Below, piece after piece: positions 18,485 through 26,590 of a stretch of 64,000 bases of DNA (position 1 is its first letter; the number at the start of each line of letters is the position of its first letter). This DNA comes from Lactococcus allomyrinae. Lineage in GTDB: Bacteria > Bacillota > Bacilli > Lactobacillales > Streptococcaceae. The DNA lies in contig NZ_CP032627.1 of assembly GCF_003627095.1 (NCBI RefSeq), positions 1,364,001-1,428,000 of the forward strand. The letters run 5' to 3'. The notes under the pieces were generated by a model, which saw nothing but the letters and a program-made list of their open reading frames with translations, ran no database searches and was not told where the DNA came from. Made by a program: the position numbers and the translations under genes.

Positions 18485-18811
18485 TAAAAGATGCGAAGTG
18501 GGTCTATTTGGAAGTTATGAAATATAAAAAACTATGGCTAATTTATCGTAAATACACGAATGAACCGATGTTGCTTTGCAAATTTCATGGCGCAAAACAG
18601 TAGCATAATAGGCCAATTGTAGTCATCACTAATAAAAGTGAGAAAAGTATATTTTCACTAACTTTCTAGCCCGCTGAACTCAGTTATTCGCTAAAAAGTT
18701 GTATCCCACACGTTTTTGTGGCATACGTCATAAAATAAAAAATAACTATATCCCTATTCTAATCAGTTTTACTTAAGGAAACAAGATTTTTGTTAGGAAT
18801 TTCCTTTAAAA
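18485..18811. other. Long leader of the purine permease
   Basis: About 270 bases of likely 5' untranslated RNA between a possible -10 (TATAGT near 18744-18749, minus strand) and the GTG. I searched by eye for a purine riboswitch core and did not find one. No ORF with coding character is seen. Confidence 0.4.
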
Positions 18812-18818
18812 ACATTTC

Positions 18819-18831
18819 AATGTTCGGAAAT
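18819..18831 (-). promoter_or_regulatory. PurBox (PurR operator)
   Basis: ATTTCCGAACATT on the minus strand matches the lactococcal PurBox AWWWCCGAACWWT at all positions. A degenerate second copy (AATATCGAACATA) lies on the plus strand at 18829-18841, and CGAACATT recurs near 18860 on the minus strand. A possible -10 about 75-80 bases downstream fits the known activating position of PurR in Lactococcus. Confidence 0.72.
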
Positions 18832-18992
18832 ATCGAACATAATTAGTAAATAATTTTTTAATGTTCGTTCCCTTACTCAAAATTCTTGATCCATCTAATA
18901 GTTTTCTACGGAGAATTGAAAATAAATTAGGATACTTTTATTTAACAACTCTCTGTTTATTCTGCAACTTCAAAGTAAGAGTAGCCTATCTA

Positions 18993-19001
18993 TGTTATAA
19001 T
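18993..19001 (+). promoter_or_regulatory. Extended -10 promoter of HAD gene
   Basis: TGTTATAAT with TATAAT at 18996-19001, 30 bases before the ATG at 19032, which has its own GGATGGGG ribosome site. No good -35 is visible. Confidence 0.55.
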
Positions 19002-19031
19002 GGATGAACGAATATAAATAAAGGATGGGGT

Positions 19032-19856
19032 ATGGAAAATAAAGATAGAAAATTGATTGCTATTGACCTAGATGGAACAACTTTACAATCTGATGGTCAC
19101 TCTATCAGTCGTTATACAAAATATGTTTTTAAACGAATTGAAGCACTTGGACATATTATATGTATTACCACGGGGCGCCCTTACCGAATGTCTTTAGATA
19201 TCTATCGCGAACTTGAATTAAGCAGTCCAGTCATAAATTTTAACGGTGCACTCATTTCAATGCCTAATAACAAAGGATGGGAACACACGAAAGCTCACTA
19301 TATTGACCGTTCTTTTGTTTTTGACTTATTAAGGCACCAACAAAATTTCAATCTTGATTTTTTCGCCGTTGAATACCGAAGAAAATTCTTCCTTAATACT
19401 TTCCGAAATGTTGATGCAAAGCTTTTTGGTGTGGAAAAATTTCAACCTTACAATCGTTTACGTGCTGACCGTGTCACTGATAATCCACACGCTGTACTTA
19501 TCTCCACTCGTCAAAAAGACAAAATAGCATTAGCAGAAGAAATGCGCAGACACTACAATGGAAAAATTGATGTTGGTGTTTGGGGAGGCCCAAACGGTAT
19601 CTTAGAAGTCGTTCCCAAAGGAATTAGTAAAGCTTCTGGATTAAAACATCTTCTTAAAGTTCTTGATATTCCTCTAGAAAATCTTATTGCTTTCGGAGAT
19701 GAGCACAATGATATTGAGATGTTTAAACTTGCTAAAAATGCCTATGCAATGAAGAATGCCTCGAAACGTCTGACACCTTTTGCGACAGAAATCCTTCCTT
19801 GGACCAATGATGAAGACGGTGTTGCTCGTCAATTAGAAAAATTATTTTTAAAATAA
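19032..19856 (+). CDS. HAD-superfamily phosphatase, Cof/IIB type (YxeH-like)
   Basis: 274-residue Cof-type phosphatase. Motif I is AIDLDGTTL, motif II is CITTGRPY, the cap spans about residues 85-190, the lysine motif is PKGISKASGLKHLL, and motif IV is AFGDEHNDIEMFKLA. It probably acts on phosphorylated metabolites in the cytosol; the substrate is unknown. It is divergent from the PurBox-controlled permease and ends in its own terminator. It differs clearly from the other Cof protein at 13669-14535. Confidence 0.9.
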   Translation: MENKDRKLIAIDLDGTTLQSDGHSISRYTKYVFKRIEALGHIICITTGRPYRMSLDIYRELELSSPVINFNGALISMPNNKGWEHTKAHYIDRSFVFDLLRHQQNFNLDFFAVEYRRKFFLNTFRNVDAKLFGVEKFQPYNRLRADRVTDNPHAVLISTRQKDKIALAEEMRRHYNGKIDVGVWGGPNGILEVVPKGISKASGLKHLLKVLDIPLENLIAFGDEHNDIEMFKLAKNAYAMKNASKRLTPFATEILPWTNDEDGVARQLEKLFLK

Positions 19857-19906
19857 TAGAGCGATTGTAATTTTTAATAGACAACAAAACAAAATCAGAG
19901 TAAAAT

Positions 19907-19940
19907 AAACTTGTAAGCATAAAACCGTTTACAAGTTTTT
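19907..19940 (+). terminator. Terminator of HAD gene
   Basis: Ten-base stem AAACTTGTAA / TTACAAGTTT with a twelve-base loop, followed by TTCT. It lies 50 bases past the stop codon. Confidence 0.8.
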
Positions 19941-20022
19941 CTATTATCTCAAGCTCTACTCCTAGGGTTATTTTACAACTTTAAAAGGACTGAGCTCACC
20001 ACAGAAAAAGGAGAAAACCGTT

Positions 20023-20541
20023 ATGATTAAATTATTACGTACTAATATTGTCGCTTCATGGGTTCTAACAATCCTACGGATTTACATCGGTTGGCAATGG
20101 GTCGAAGCAGGTTGGGAAAAAATCCATACCTCTGGTGGTTTCCATGCTGAAGGACTGATTGCTGGTGCGCTTAATCAAGGAACTTCTGAAAAGCCTTTTG
20201 CTTATCCTTGGTTTCATGATTTTCTAGCTGCAACAACAAACAATGGACATAATGCTGGAATTTTCAACGTTCTGGTTCCCTGGGGAGAACTTCTCGTTGG
20301 ACTTGGATTAATATTCGGAACTCTAACTCTTGCAGCTGCATTCTTTGGACTTCTGATGAATTTTACTTACTTGCTTTCAGGCGTGGTTTCTACAAATCCA
20401 ACTTTCGTAGTTATTCAATTTTTAATTCTTATTGCTGGATTCAATGCAGCTAAAATAGGTCTTGACTACTGGATTACCCCTTTCCTACGTAAATATCTTC
20501 CATTTTTGAATAATGACATCAATACACGTAGAGTCAATTAA
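20023..20541 (+). CDS. DoxX-family membrane protein, copy 1
   Basis: 172-residue membrane protein with about four helices. RIYIGWQWVEAGWEKI, PWGELLVGLGLIFG and LIAGFNAAKIGLDYWI match the DoxX/DoxD family, related to the membrane part of thiosulfate:quinone oxidoreductase. AAAAAGGAG precedes the ATG. It lies just before lutABC, and a clear paralogue (23851-24351) lies just after. I infer a link to membrane electron transfer or quinones, but no function is proven for lactic acid bacterial members. Confidence 0.82.
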   Translation: MIKLLRTNIVASWVLTILRIYIGWQWVEAGWEKIHTSGGFHAEGLIAGALNQGTSEKPFAYPWFHDFLAATTNNGHNAGIFNVLVPWGELLVGLGLIFGTLTLAAAFFGLLMNFTYLLSGVVSTNPTFVVIQFLILIAGFNAAKIGLDYWITPFLRKYLPFLNNDINTRRVN

Positions 20542-20558
20542 CACTTATGTAAACAACA

Positions 20559-20582
20559 CACTGTCAAAGTTTTTTGACAGTG
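20559..20582 (+). terminator. Terminator of first doxX gene
   Basis: Perfect ten-base stem CACTGTCAAA / TTTGACAGTG with a four-base loop, followed by CTTTATTTT. The stem is a relative of the CTGTCAG palindromes but with AAA in place of the G. Confidence 0.85.
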
Positions 20583-20589
20583 CTTTATT

Positions 20590-20618
20590 TTGAAAAAACA
20601 GATTAATCATCCTATAAT
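20590..20618 (+). promoter_or_regulatory. Promoter of lutABC
   Basis: TTGAAA at 20590-20595 and TATAAT at 20613-20618 with a 17-base spacer. A 60-base leader with a small ATCTAT/ATAGAT hairpin precedes the GAAGGAG site of lutA. Confidence 0.75.
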
Positions 20619-20684
20619 GTAAGGGAATACAAATAATAATATTATCTATTTTTTATAGATTTAATATATCTGAAGGAGAAATTA

Positions 20685-21455
20685 ATGAAAGTTTCAATTT
20701 TCTCAACTTGCGTGATGGACTTAATGTTTCCTCAAGTCGGAATTGCAATGGTCGAAGTTTTAGAGCGTCTAGGAATAGATACCGATTTACCAGAACAACA
20801 AGTATGCTGTGGACAGCCAACTTATAACTCTGGACTGGTCAAAGAATCTATGCCCACAATCAAAAATCAGATTGATGCCTTTGAGCACTCAGACTATGTC
20901 GTAGGTATCGCTGGTTCATGCTCTGGGATGTTCAAAGAGTATCCTCATATGTTCAAGGAAGATGACCCTTACAAACAAAAAGCTATTGATTTAGCGAATA
21001 AATCTTATGAATTTACACAATTTCTCTATCACGTCCTTGGTGTAAAAGATGTTGGGGCTACATTTAATGGTGAAAAAGCGACTTATCACCGCTCTTGCCA
21101 CATGACTCGAATCCTTGGCGAACGCGAAGCACCTTTTATTTTATTGAATCATGTTGAAGGTCTTGAAATGCTACCCCTCCCTCACATCGAGAATTGTTGT
21201 GGTTTTGGTGGAACTTTCTCTGTTAAATCACCTGAAATCTCTGAAATGATGGTTACTGAAAAGATGAATGACGTTGTATCAACTGGTGCTGAAATCTTGA
21301 TCTCAGCCGACTTAGGTTGCTTAATGAATATAGCTGGAAAATTTAATCGTGAAGGCAAAAAAATAAAAGTGATGCATATTGCCGAAGTATTAAATACCAA
21401 TGTTGACTTGGAACGGATTGATTCTGTCACAAACCCAGTATTTGCAAAGATTTAG
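20685..21455 (+). CDS. lutA: Lactate utilisation protein LutA (Fe-S/heterodisulfide-like subunit)
   Basis: First subunit of the LutABC complex that oxidises L-lactate to pyruvate and passes electrons to the membrane. At 256 residues it has normal length. Two CCG-type cysteine motifs are present: QQVCCGQPTYNSG near residue 40 and ENCCGFGGTFSVK near residue 168, with HRSCHMTRILG in between. These bind iron-sulfur clusters. GAAGGAG precedes the ATG. The gene stops directly on an AGGAGGAAAGGAG sequence that must originally have served lutB. Confidence 0.93.
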   Translation: MKVSIFSTCVMDLMFPQVGIAMVEVLERLGIDTDLPEQQVCCGQPTYNSGLVKESMPTIKNQIDAFEHSDYVVGIAGSCSGMFKEYPHMFKEDDPYKQKAIDLANKSYEFTQFLYHVLGVKDVGATFNGEKATYHRSCHMTRILGEREAPFILLNHVEGLEMLPLPHIENCCGFGGTFSVKSPEISEMMVTEKMNDVVSTGAEILISADLGCLMNIAGKFNREGKKIKVMHIAEVLNTNVDLERIDSVTNPVFAKI

Positions 21456-21517
21456 GAGGAAAGGAGAATACGGAGAGCGCTGCATTTTGAGTAATAATAA
21501 CTTAAAATACAGCGCTC
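21454..21517 (+). other. Shine-Dalgarno parted from lutB start by a hairpin
   Basis: A very strong AGGAGGAAAGGAG (21454-21466) overlaps the lutA stop but lies about 70 bases before the lutB ATG. Between them is a hairpin with arms 21475-21488 and 21504-21517 (GAGCGCTG then one mismatch then ATTTT) and a 15-base loop. No Shine-Dalgarno lies close to the ATG. The hairpin may be an insert, or it may bring the site closer to the start when folded. Confidence 0.7.
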
Positions 21518-21535
21518 AAAGTTTGATTAAAAACT

Positions 21536-23008
21536 ATGGGACTTTCTACAAGTACAAAAACGTTTGCTGAACGTTTAGAAGATAGCAAAAAAGATAAATT
21601 TGCTCAAGCTGCTGTGGCTAGAGCACAAGACACTCAATGGGAAAAAAGAGAATCTTCTCGTGAAGAACTTGGAAATTGGCAAGAATGGCGCGACATTGCA
21701 GAATCCATACGGCAACACACGCTAAAACATCTTCCTCACTATTTGACAGAGTTTTCAGATAATGTTGCTGCTCGTGGTGGCCATGTCTTCTTTGCAGCGG
21801 ATGCCAAAGAAGCTAATGATTATGTGAAAAAAATTGTGTTAGAGAAAAATGCGAAAAAGATTGTAAAATCTAAATCTATGGTTACAACTGAGGTTGATAT
21901 TGACCCGATGCTTGTTTCACTCTCTGATGATATGGATGTATTGGAAACTGACCTTGCAGAATTCATTTTGCAAGTCGCTGACTGGGATGAGCCTTCTCAT
22001 ATCGTTTTTCCTGCTTTACACAAAAATCGCGATCAAATCCGTGAAATTTTTGCTGCAAAACTAGGCTATGAGGGAGATAATGACCCTGTTAATCTTGCAC
22101 GTTGTGCACGTGACACAATGCGTAAACTTTTTTTGAAATCTGAAGTGGGCATTACAGGTTGTAATTTTGCGATTGCCAATACGGGTGATATCAATTTATC
22201 AACTAACGAAGGAAATGCTGACTTAACTATTTCTATTCCCAAAACACAGATTGTCTTAATGGGGATGGAGCGGATTGTACCATCAATTAAGGAAGCTGAG
22301 ATTCTAGATAATATGTTGGCACGTTCAGCTGTTGGACAAAAATTGACAACTTATGTGACTTTTGCTGGACAAAAAGCGGATGATGAATCAGATGGTCCAG
22401 AAGATTTTCATGTCGTTATTCTAGACAATGGTCGTTCTAATGCAATTGGTACAGAATTTGAATCAATTTTGCAGTGTATTCGTTGTGGGGCTTGTTTAAA
22501 CGTTTGTCCTGTTTATCGTCAAATTGGGGGACATGCCTATGGTTCGATTTATCCTGGCCCTATTGGTTCTGTACTCTCCCCTGTCCTCGGTGGTTATGAG
22601 CAATATGGTGATTTGCCCTATGCCTCAACGCTTTGTGGCGCCTGCACAGAAACTTGTCCTGTCAAGATTCCGCTGCATGAGCTTTTGATTGCACATCGAC
22701 GCGTCATGGAAGATGACCTCAAGATGCACCATGATGGTTCATTTGTTAATATGGAAATGAATGCTGTGGGGATGGGAACTGGCCATCCTGCAATGTTTGG
22801 CATGGCAATGAATATGGCTCATGCTGGACTTTCGATGTTGCCAAAGGCTAAAGAAATTACCGTTGAAGGTTCACTTTTCGAATATGGAGCTGTACGTAAA
22901 GCTCCAGCACTAGCAAAAGGTTGGACAGATGTACGTGATTTGCCTGTGGCACCGCCACATAAGGAACAATTCCGTCAGTGGTATAAGAAACATAAGGCAG
23001 GTAAATGA
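21536..23008 (+). CDS. lutB: Lactate utilisation iron-sulfur protein LutB
   Basis: Central LutABC subunit of 490 residues. The N-terminal part resembles the LutC fold (LUD domain). Two 4Fe-4S motifs follow near residues 315-375: CIRCGACLNVCPVYR and CGACTETCPVKIP, each with CxxCxxC plus CP. The start MGLSTSTKTFAERL matches family N-termini and an in-frame TGA lies four codons upstream, so the ATG at 21536 is the earliest start. It lacks a nearby Shine-Dalgarno. Two bases separate its stop from the lutC start region, so lutC is tightly coupled. Confidence 0.93.
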   Translation: MGLSTSTKTFAERLEDSKKDKFAQAAVARAQDTQWEKRESSREELGNWQEWRDIAESIRQHTLKHLPHYLTEFSDNVAARGGHVFFAADAKEANDYVKKIVLEKNAKKIVKSKSMVTTEVDIDPMLVSLSDDMDVLETDLAEFILQVADWDEPSHIVFPALHKNRDQIREIFAAKLGYEGDNDPVNLARCARDTMRKLFLKSEVGITGCNFAIANTGDINLSTNEGNADLTISIPKTQIVLMGMERIVPSIKEAEILDNMLARSAVGQKLTTYVTFAGQKADDESDGPEDFHVVILDNGRSNAIGTEFESILQCIRCGACLNVCPVYRQIGGHAYGSIYPGPIGSVLSPVLGGYEQYGDLPYASTLCGACTETCPVKIPLHELLIAHRRVMEDDLKMHHDGSFVNMEMNAVGMGTGHPAMFGMAMNMAHAGLSMLPKAKEITVEGSLFEYGAVRKAPALAKGWTDVRDLPVAPPHKEQFRQWYKKHKAGK

Positions 23009-23009
23009 G

Positions 23010-23693
23010 ATGACTGGAACTATTGAAAATCGTGAAAAATTTTTAGCAACTTTGCTGGAAAAACGTGGAGGTGTGGAACTTCCTTTTGAAGCTTATCAAC
23101 CGATTTCTAACTTGCCCGAAACACACTTGGCTCATCTAACGACAGACGAGTTGTTAGCTATTGCTAGAGACCAAGCAGCACGTGTTTCTGCCAATCTAAT
23201 AGAAACTACTGCTTCCAAGATGAATGAGGTCATCGCTGGATTAATTGAAAAATCTGGTGGGGAACAAGTCATGATTCCAACAACAGATGAATTTGATCAT
23301 TTTGGGATACAAGTAGAGTCCAATCAGCTTGTCCAATGGAAAATCGGTGCAGAATATCGAGATGAAAATATCATGGCAGCGCAAAATTCAAATGTTGCCG
23401 TGGCTGTGGCGAAATTTTTCCTCGCTGAATCTGCGACAATTGCGGTGGAGTCTGAAGCTGGACAGGGTCGTTCTTTGCATTTTTTGCCAACACATTATAT
23501 TTCTGTCATTCCTTTAAGTCGTATGGTAGCACGCTCAACGCAAGCAGCCAGCTGGTTTGAGGAAAATAAGAAACCAGGCTCAACCTTGCATTTCATCTCT
23601 GGTCCTTCTAATTCTGGAGATATTGAAATGCAACTTGTCGTTGGTCTTCATGGACCATTGGAAATTAATTATGTTATTGTAAAAGATTTATAA
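23010..23693 (+). CDS. lutC: Lactate utilisation protein LutC
   Basis: Third LutABC subunit, 227 residues, a LUD-domain protein. LAESATIAVESEAGQGRSLHFLPTH-type sequence and the end FISGPSNSGDIEMQLVVG with HGP are family hallmarks. The ATG at 23010 follows the lutB stop by one base with AAGGCAGG upstream; a longer frame reaching into lutB is not needed. Together with lutA and lutB it should allow aerobic or electron-acceptor-linked lactate oxidation. It is followed by a TATA-core palindrome and T-run. Confidence 0.92.
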   Translation: MTGTIENREKFLATLLEKRGGVELPFEAYQPISNLPETHLAHLTTDELLAIARDQAARVSANLIETTASKMNEVIAGLIEKSGGEQVMIPTTDEFDHFGIQVESNQLVQWKIGAEYRDENIMAAQNSNVAVAVAKFFLAESATIAVESEAGQGRSLHFLPTHYISVIPLSRMVARSTQAASWFEENKKPGSTLHFISGPSNSGDIEMQLVVGLHGPLEINYVIVKDL

Positions 23694-23744
23694 TTATGAA
23701 AATTTGTGGAATTAACTCTGTCAGTCTATTGATAGGGTTATTTT

Positions 23745-23767
23745 TTGTCAGTATACTGACAGTTTTT
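23745..23767 (+). terminator. Palindrome-based terminator of lutC
   Basis: TTGTCAGTATACTGACAG (23745-23762) followed by TTTTTATTTTT. A degenerate copy (CTGTCAGTCTATTGATAG) lies about 30 bases upstream and a half-site just downstream. Confidence 0.75.
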
Positions 23768-23850
23768 ATTTTTACTGACAAGGATATTATTTTGGATTTA
23801 GATCTTTCTTTTTTATAATTAAATTATAAAAACATTAGAAGGAGATTTTT

Positions 23851-24351
23851 ATGATTAAATTTTTACGACATAGTCGACTTGCTGCTGTTATCTTGACTAT
23901 CCTACGTGTTTTCATCGGCTATCAATGGATGAGCGCTGGTATAGGCAAACTGATTGCTGAGGAGAGTTTCTCTGCAAGTGGTTTAATTAATGGTGCTTTG
24001 AACAGTCCTACAGCTTATCCTTGGTTTCATAGTTTTCTTTCATTGACGACGGATAGTGGTGCAAACACAGCTTTCTTTGATTTTGTAGTTCCTTGGGGTC
24101 AAGTGATTGTTGGACTTGCTCTTATTTTAGGAACTTATACACTCTTTGTTGCCTCTGCGGGATTAATGATGAATATCGCTTTTATCTTGTCAGGCGTAAT
24201 TTCTGAGAATCCAACTTTCATCTTGATTCAAGTCTTAATTTTAGTTGCTGGATACAATGCTGGTCGGTATGGACTTGATTATTGGATTACACCTATTGTC
24301 CGTAATATTTTTCCATTTTTACATAATGATACTTTGCTTGAAAATGGATAA
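23851..24351 (+). CDS. DoxX-family membrane protein, copy 2
   Basis: 166-residue paralogue of the gene at 20023-20541. The proteins align along their length, for example MIKFLRHSRLAAVILTILRV against MIKLLRTNIVASWVLTILRI, and PWGQVIVGLALILGT against PWGELLVGLGLIFGT. About four membrane helices. AAGGAG precedes the ATG. The pair bracket lutABC, which suggests a common physiological context such as electron flow to quinones. It ends in a palindrome terminator. The molecular role is unproven. Confidence 0.82.
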   Translation: MIKFLRHSRLAAVILTILRVFIGYQWMSAGIGKLIAEESFSASGLINGALNSPTAYPWFHSFLSLTTDSGANTAFFDFVVPWGQVIVGLALILGTYTLFVASAGLMMNIAFILSGVISENPTFILIQVLILVAGYNAGRYGLDYWITPIVRNIFPFLHNDTLLENG

Positions 24352-24359
24352 AATTAAAG

Positions 24360-24384
24360 CTGTCAGTATACTGACAGTTTTTTT
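24360..24384 (+). terminator. Palindrome-based terminator of second doxX
   Basis: Perfect 18-base palindrome CTGTCAGTATACTGACAG (24360-24377) followed by seven T. It is the cleanest case of this repeat acting as an intrinsic terminator, though its stem is shorter in G/C than usual. Confidence 0.8.
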
Positions 24385-24429
24385 GTTTGCTTACAAAAAA
24401 AATCATGAGAATTTTCCCATGATTTTCTT

Positions 24430-25149
24430 TTAGTTACGATTGTTTCCGCCTGCAATACCAAAGATACGAAGCAGGAAGAGGAACAAGTTAAGGAAGTCGA
24501 GATAGAGAGAAAGTGCCATTGATATTGCCCAACCATCACTGACCTGACCGTTATTTGCATTATAAACGCTGATAATTTTTTGATTATCCCAAGCAATCAA
24601 TCCCGAGAAAATAACGACCCCTGCAATACTTGTAAGGAACACCAGTCCTGAGCTTGCCAAGAACCAGTTGAGCACCATCGCTACGATCAGTCCCCATACA
24701 GCAACTCCCATGACCTTACCCATAGCTGAAAGATTTCGCTTTGTCACACGCCCATACACCGAAAGTCCTAAGAACATTGCTGCTGCGGTCACAAAAGCAA
24801 GCGTGATATTTGTCGCGGTGTACATGAGAAGTGTGAAGCTGAGCAAGAATCCGAAGAAAGCAGCGAACCCTATAAATAGCGGAAGTGCCATCGGAGAATT
24901 TTTCAGTGCAGCACGCTGCATTGGAAACACGAGAAAGAGTGGAACTAACCATAACAGCAGAAAGGCGAAGCTTCCACTTTGCATGATAGAAATCAGGTTA
25001 TCCACAAAGAATGTAATCATAATCCATGAAACAAGTGCTGAAATCAGTACTCCAGCTCCCATCAGCGCATAGATTTTACTGAAAAAAGCATTAAGTCCGT
25101 CTTTTTGTTGGTCAAAGATAATATTGTTATTGTCATTCATATTTTGCAT
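24430..25149 (-). CDS. Bax inhibitor-1/YccA-family membrane protein
   Basis: 239-residue protein with about seven membrane helices of the BI-1 (UPF0005, YccA/YetJ) family; bacterial members include a pH-sensitive calcium leak channel. The conserved end SLYLDFLNLFLFLLRIFG is clear. The Asn-rich N-terminus MQNMNDNNNIIFDQQ is cytosolic. AAGGAGG lies nine bases before the first ATG. It is convergent with the second doxX gene. The protein family is certain, the cellular role in lactococci is not. Confidence 0.9.
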   Translation of the reverse strand: MQNMNDNNNIIFDQQKDGLNAFFSKIYALMGAGVLISALVSWIMITFFVDNLISIMQSGSFAFLLLWLVPLFLVFPMQRAALKNSPMALPLFIGFAAFFGFLLSFTLLMYTATNITLAFVTAAAMFLGLSVYGRVTKRNLSAMGKVMGVAVWGLIVAMVLNWFLASSGLVFLTSIAGVVIFSGLIAWDNQKIISVYNANNGQVSDGWAISMALSLYLDFLNLFLFLLRIFGIAGGNNRN

Positions 25150-25296
25150 TAAATTTGGCCTCCTTATTTTTAATTTAATTCTAATACTATTTTACCAAAA
25201 AATACATCATTTGTCATCAGACTTAAGTTGTATTTTTTATTATGTCTAATTGTTGCCACTACTATAACTAATCCGCTGTGAAAAATAAATGCTCTA

Positions 25297-25392
25297 TTAA
25301 TTTTTATAACGTCTACGGCCCCAATTTGCAACTTCCCTGGTTTTCGATTTTGATGTATCTTCTAGTCTTAAAGCAGGTGTCGAAACTGACAT
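25297..25392 (-). CDS. Possible small protein of 31 residues
   Basis: ATG at 25392 starts a 31-residue frame ending REVANWGRRRYKN, with coding-like composition. It begins immediately after the T-run of the HD-gene terminator and has no Shine-Dalgarno, so its expression is doubtful. It could be a remnant of a larger gene. I do not recognise it. Confidence 0.2.
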   Translation of the reverse strand: MSVSTPALRLEDTSKSKTREVANWGRRRYKN

Positions 25393-25404
25393 GAAAAACA
25401 AAAA

Positions 25405-25423
25405 GCTGTCAGCGTGCTGACAA
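25405..25423 (-). terminator. Terminator of HD-domain gene
   Basis: TTGTCAGCACGCTGACAG read on the minus strand, followed by CTTTTTGTTTTT. It is a palindrome-family member with a GC-enriched core. Confidence 0.75.
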
Positions 25424-25434
25424 CTTTTAATATT

Positions 25435-25947
25435 TTAGTTCATATCGAAAGAAGGTAACCGTTTGAAATGTTTACGAGCATTCCATTTGTATTTCACAGA
25501 ATCACGCCATTCGATACTTGCTACGCGTTTGTCCACAGCTGTAACAATCCAACTTTCTTTATAACGCGGTGGATTAATAGTTGCACCAAACATATGTTTG
25601 ATGATAATATCTTTTTCTAGCTCTGACAAAGTGGTCAATTTGCGAGCATTGCGGTAGGCAATATGTGGATGCACATAAGCATGGCTCTTGGCAAATTTTG
25701 TTTCGCGCCAATCATAGTAGAAAAGATCATGCAAAAGCCCTGCACGAGCTGTTGCTTTGGCATTCAAGCCTCGTTTTTTTGCAATAGTGTAGCTAACATA
25801 ACTGACTTTGAGGCAGTGCTGTAAGCGGGTTGAAGTGTAATGATGTGTGATTTTATCGAGTTTTTGGAGCTCGGGCATTTTGAGAAGATGACCGACATAA
25901 CTCATATACTCGGCATCATTTAACCACGGTTGTTCATCTAAATTCAT
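25435..25947 (-). CDS. HD-domain protein (predicted phosphohydrolase)
   Basis: 170-residue HD-superfamily protein. Metal-binding residues are seen in RLQHCLKVSYVSY, ARAGLLHDLFYYD (the HD pair) and IIIKHMFGATINPP, the order of small HD hydrolases. Substrate unknown; nucleotides are typical. A near-consensus promoter with TTGACA, 16-base spacer and TGATATAAT ends exactly six bases before the ATG, and there is no Shine-Dalgarno. This is the best leaderless-mRNA candidate in the window. It ends in a palindrome-type terminator. Confidence 0.85.
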   Translation of the reverse strand: MNLDEQPWLNDAEYMSYVGHLLKMPELQKLDKITHHYTSTRLQHCLKVSYVSYTIAKKRGLNAKATARAGLLHDLFYYDWRETKFAKSHAYVHPHIAYRNARKLTTLSELEKDIIIKHMFGATINPPRYKESWIVTAVDKRVASIEWRDSVKYKWNARKHFKRLPSFDMN

Positions 25948-25953
25948 GAATTG

Positions 25954-25981
25954 ATTATATCACGAAATTTGACTTTGTCAA
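25954..25981 (-). promoter_or_regulatory. Promoter directly before the HD gene ATG
   Basis: TTGACA at 25976-25981, 16-base spacer, extended TGATATAAT with TATAAT at 25954-25959, then CAATTC and ATG. The start of transcription would be at or next to the A of ATG. Confidence 0.75.
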
Positions 25982-26220
25982 TGTAATATACAAACTTTTT
26001 TGATTAAATTTTTCTTTCTATTTATTTAGATTAGTTGACTTCTTCTCTCACAAATTGATTTAAATGTGCTTTTTTATCTTGTTTTTATACTTATCTTTTT
26101 ATTATTTTTTGTTATATCCTCCAACTTTTGTAAACCACAATGTCATCCGTTCTATTCTTTTATGATGTATCAGCTTTATTAATATTAAAGGAATTATTTG
26201 TCAAAAATCAAAGTCCAGAG
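25982..26220. other. AT-rich divergent spacer
   Basis: T-rich plus strand with no ORF, repeat or hairpin that I can support. It separates the divergent HD-gene and rpsT promoters. Confidence 0.5.
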
Positions 26221-26249
26221 TTTACAAAGTCATAAAATTCCTGTATAAT
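26221..26249 (+). promoter_or_regulatory. Promoter of rpsT
   Basis: TTTACA at 26221-26226, 17-base spacer, TATAAT at 26244-26249. The leader of about 90 bases holds a CTTTTC-TAC-GAAAAG hairpin just before the AAAGGAG site, which may take part in ribosomal protein feedback. Confidence 0.85.
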
Positions 26250-26346
26250 TGATAGGTATTAGAAAAATCTTGGGGGGTGTATTGTGCCCAACTGAGGATT
26301 CAATCATCAACCAGCTTTTCTACGAAAAGTACTAAAGGAGAACAAA

Positions 26347-26580
26347 ATGGCTAATATCAAATCTGCAATCAAACGTGCTGAATTGAATAAAATCGCTAAC
26401 GAACGTAACTCACAACAAAAATCTGCAATGCGTACTGCTATCAAGAAATTTGAAGCTGAACCAACTGAAGAATCTTTCCGAGTTGCTTCATCAGCTATCG
26501 ATAAAGCTGCTACTAAAGGCCTTATCCATGCCAACAAAGCTTCACGTGACAAATCACGTCTTGCTGCTAAACTCGGCTAA
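26347..26580 (+). CDS. rpsT: 30S ribosomal protein S20
   Basis: 77-residue basic protein that binds 16S rRNA early in small-subunit assembly. [20 protein letters not shown] and the C-terminal [17 protein letters not shown] are diagnostic. AAAGGAG precedes the ATG. It is monocistronic with a strong promoter and a terminator built from a perfect CTGTCAGCACTGACAG palindrome. Confidence 0.98.
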   Translation: MANIKSAIKRAELNKIANERNSQQKSAMRTAIKKFEAEPTEESFRVASSAIDKAATKGLIHANKASRDKSRLAAKLG

Positions 26581-26590
26581 TCAAAAATGT

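Noticed and set aside
18485-18811. Possible purine riboswitch before the permease
   Set aside because: No conserved purine-aptamer loop sequences could be found by eye; the PurBox explains purine control.
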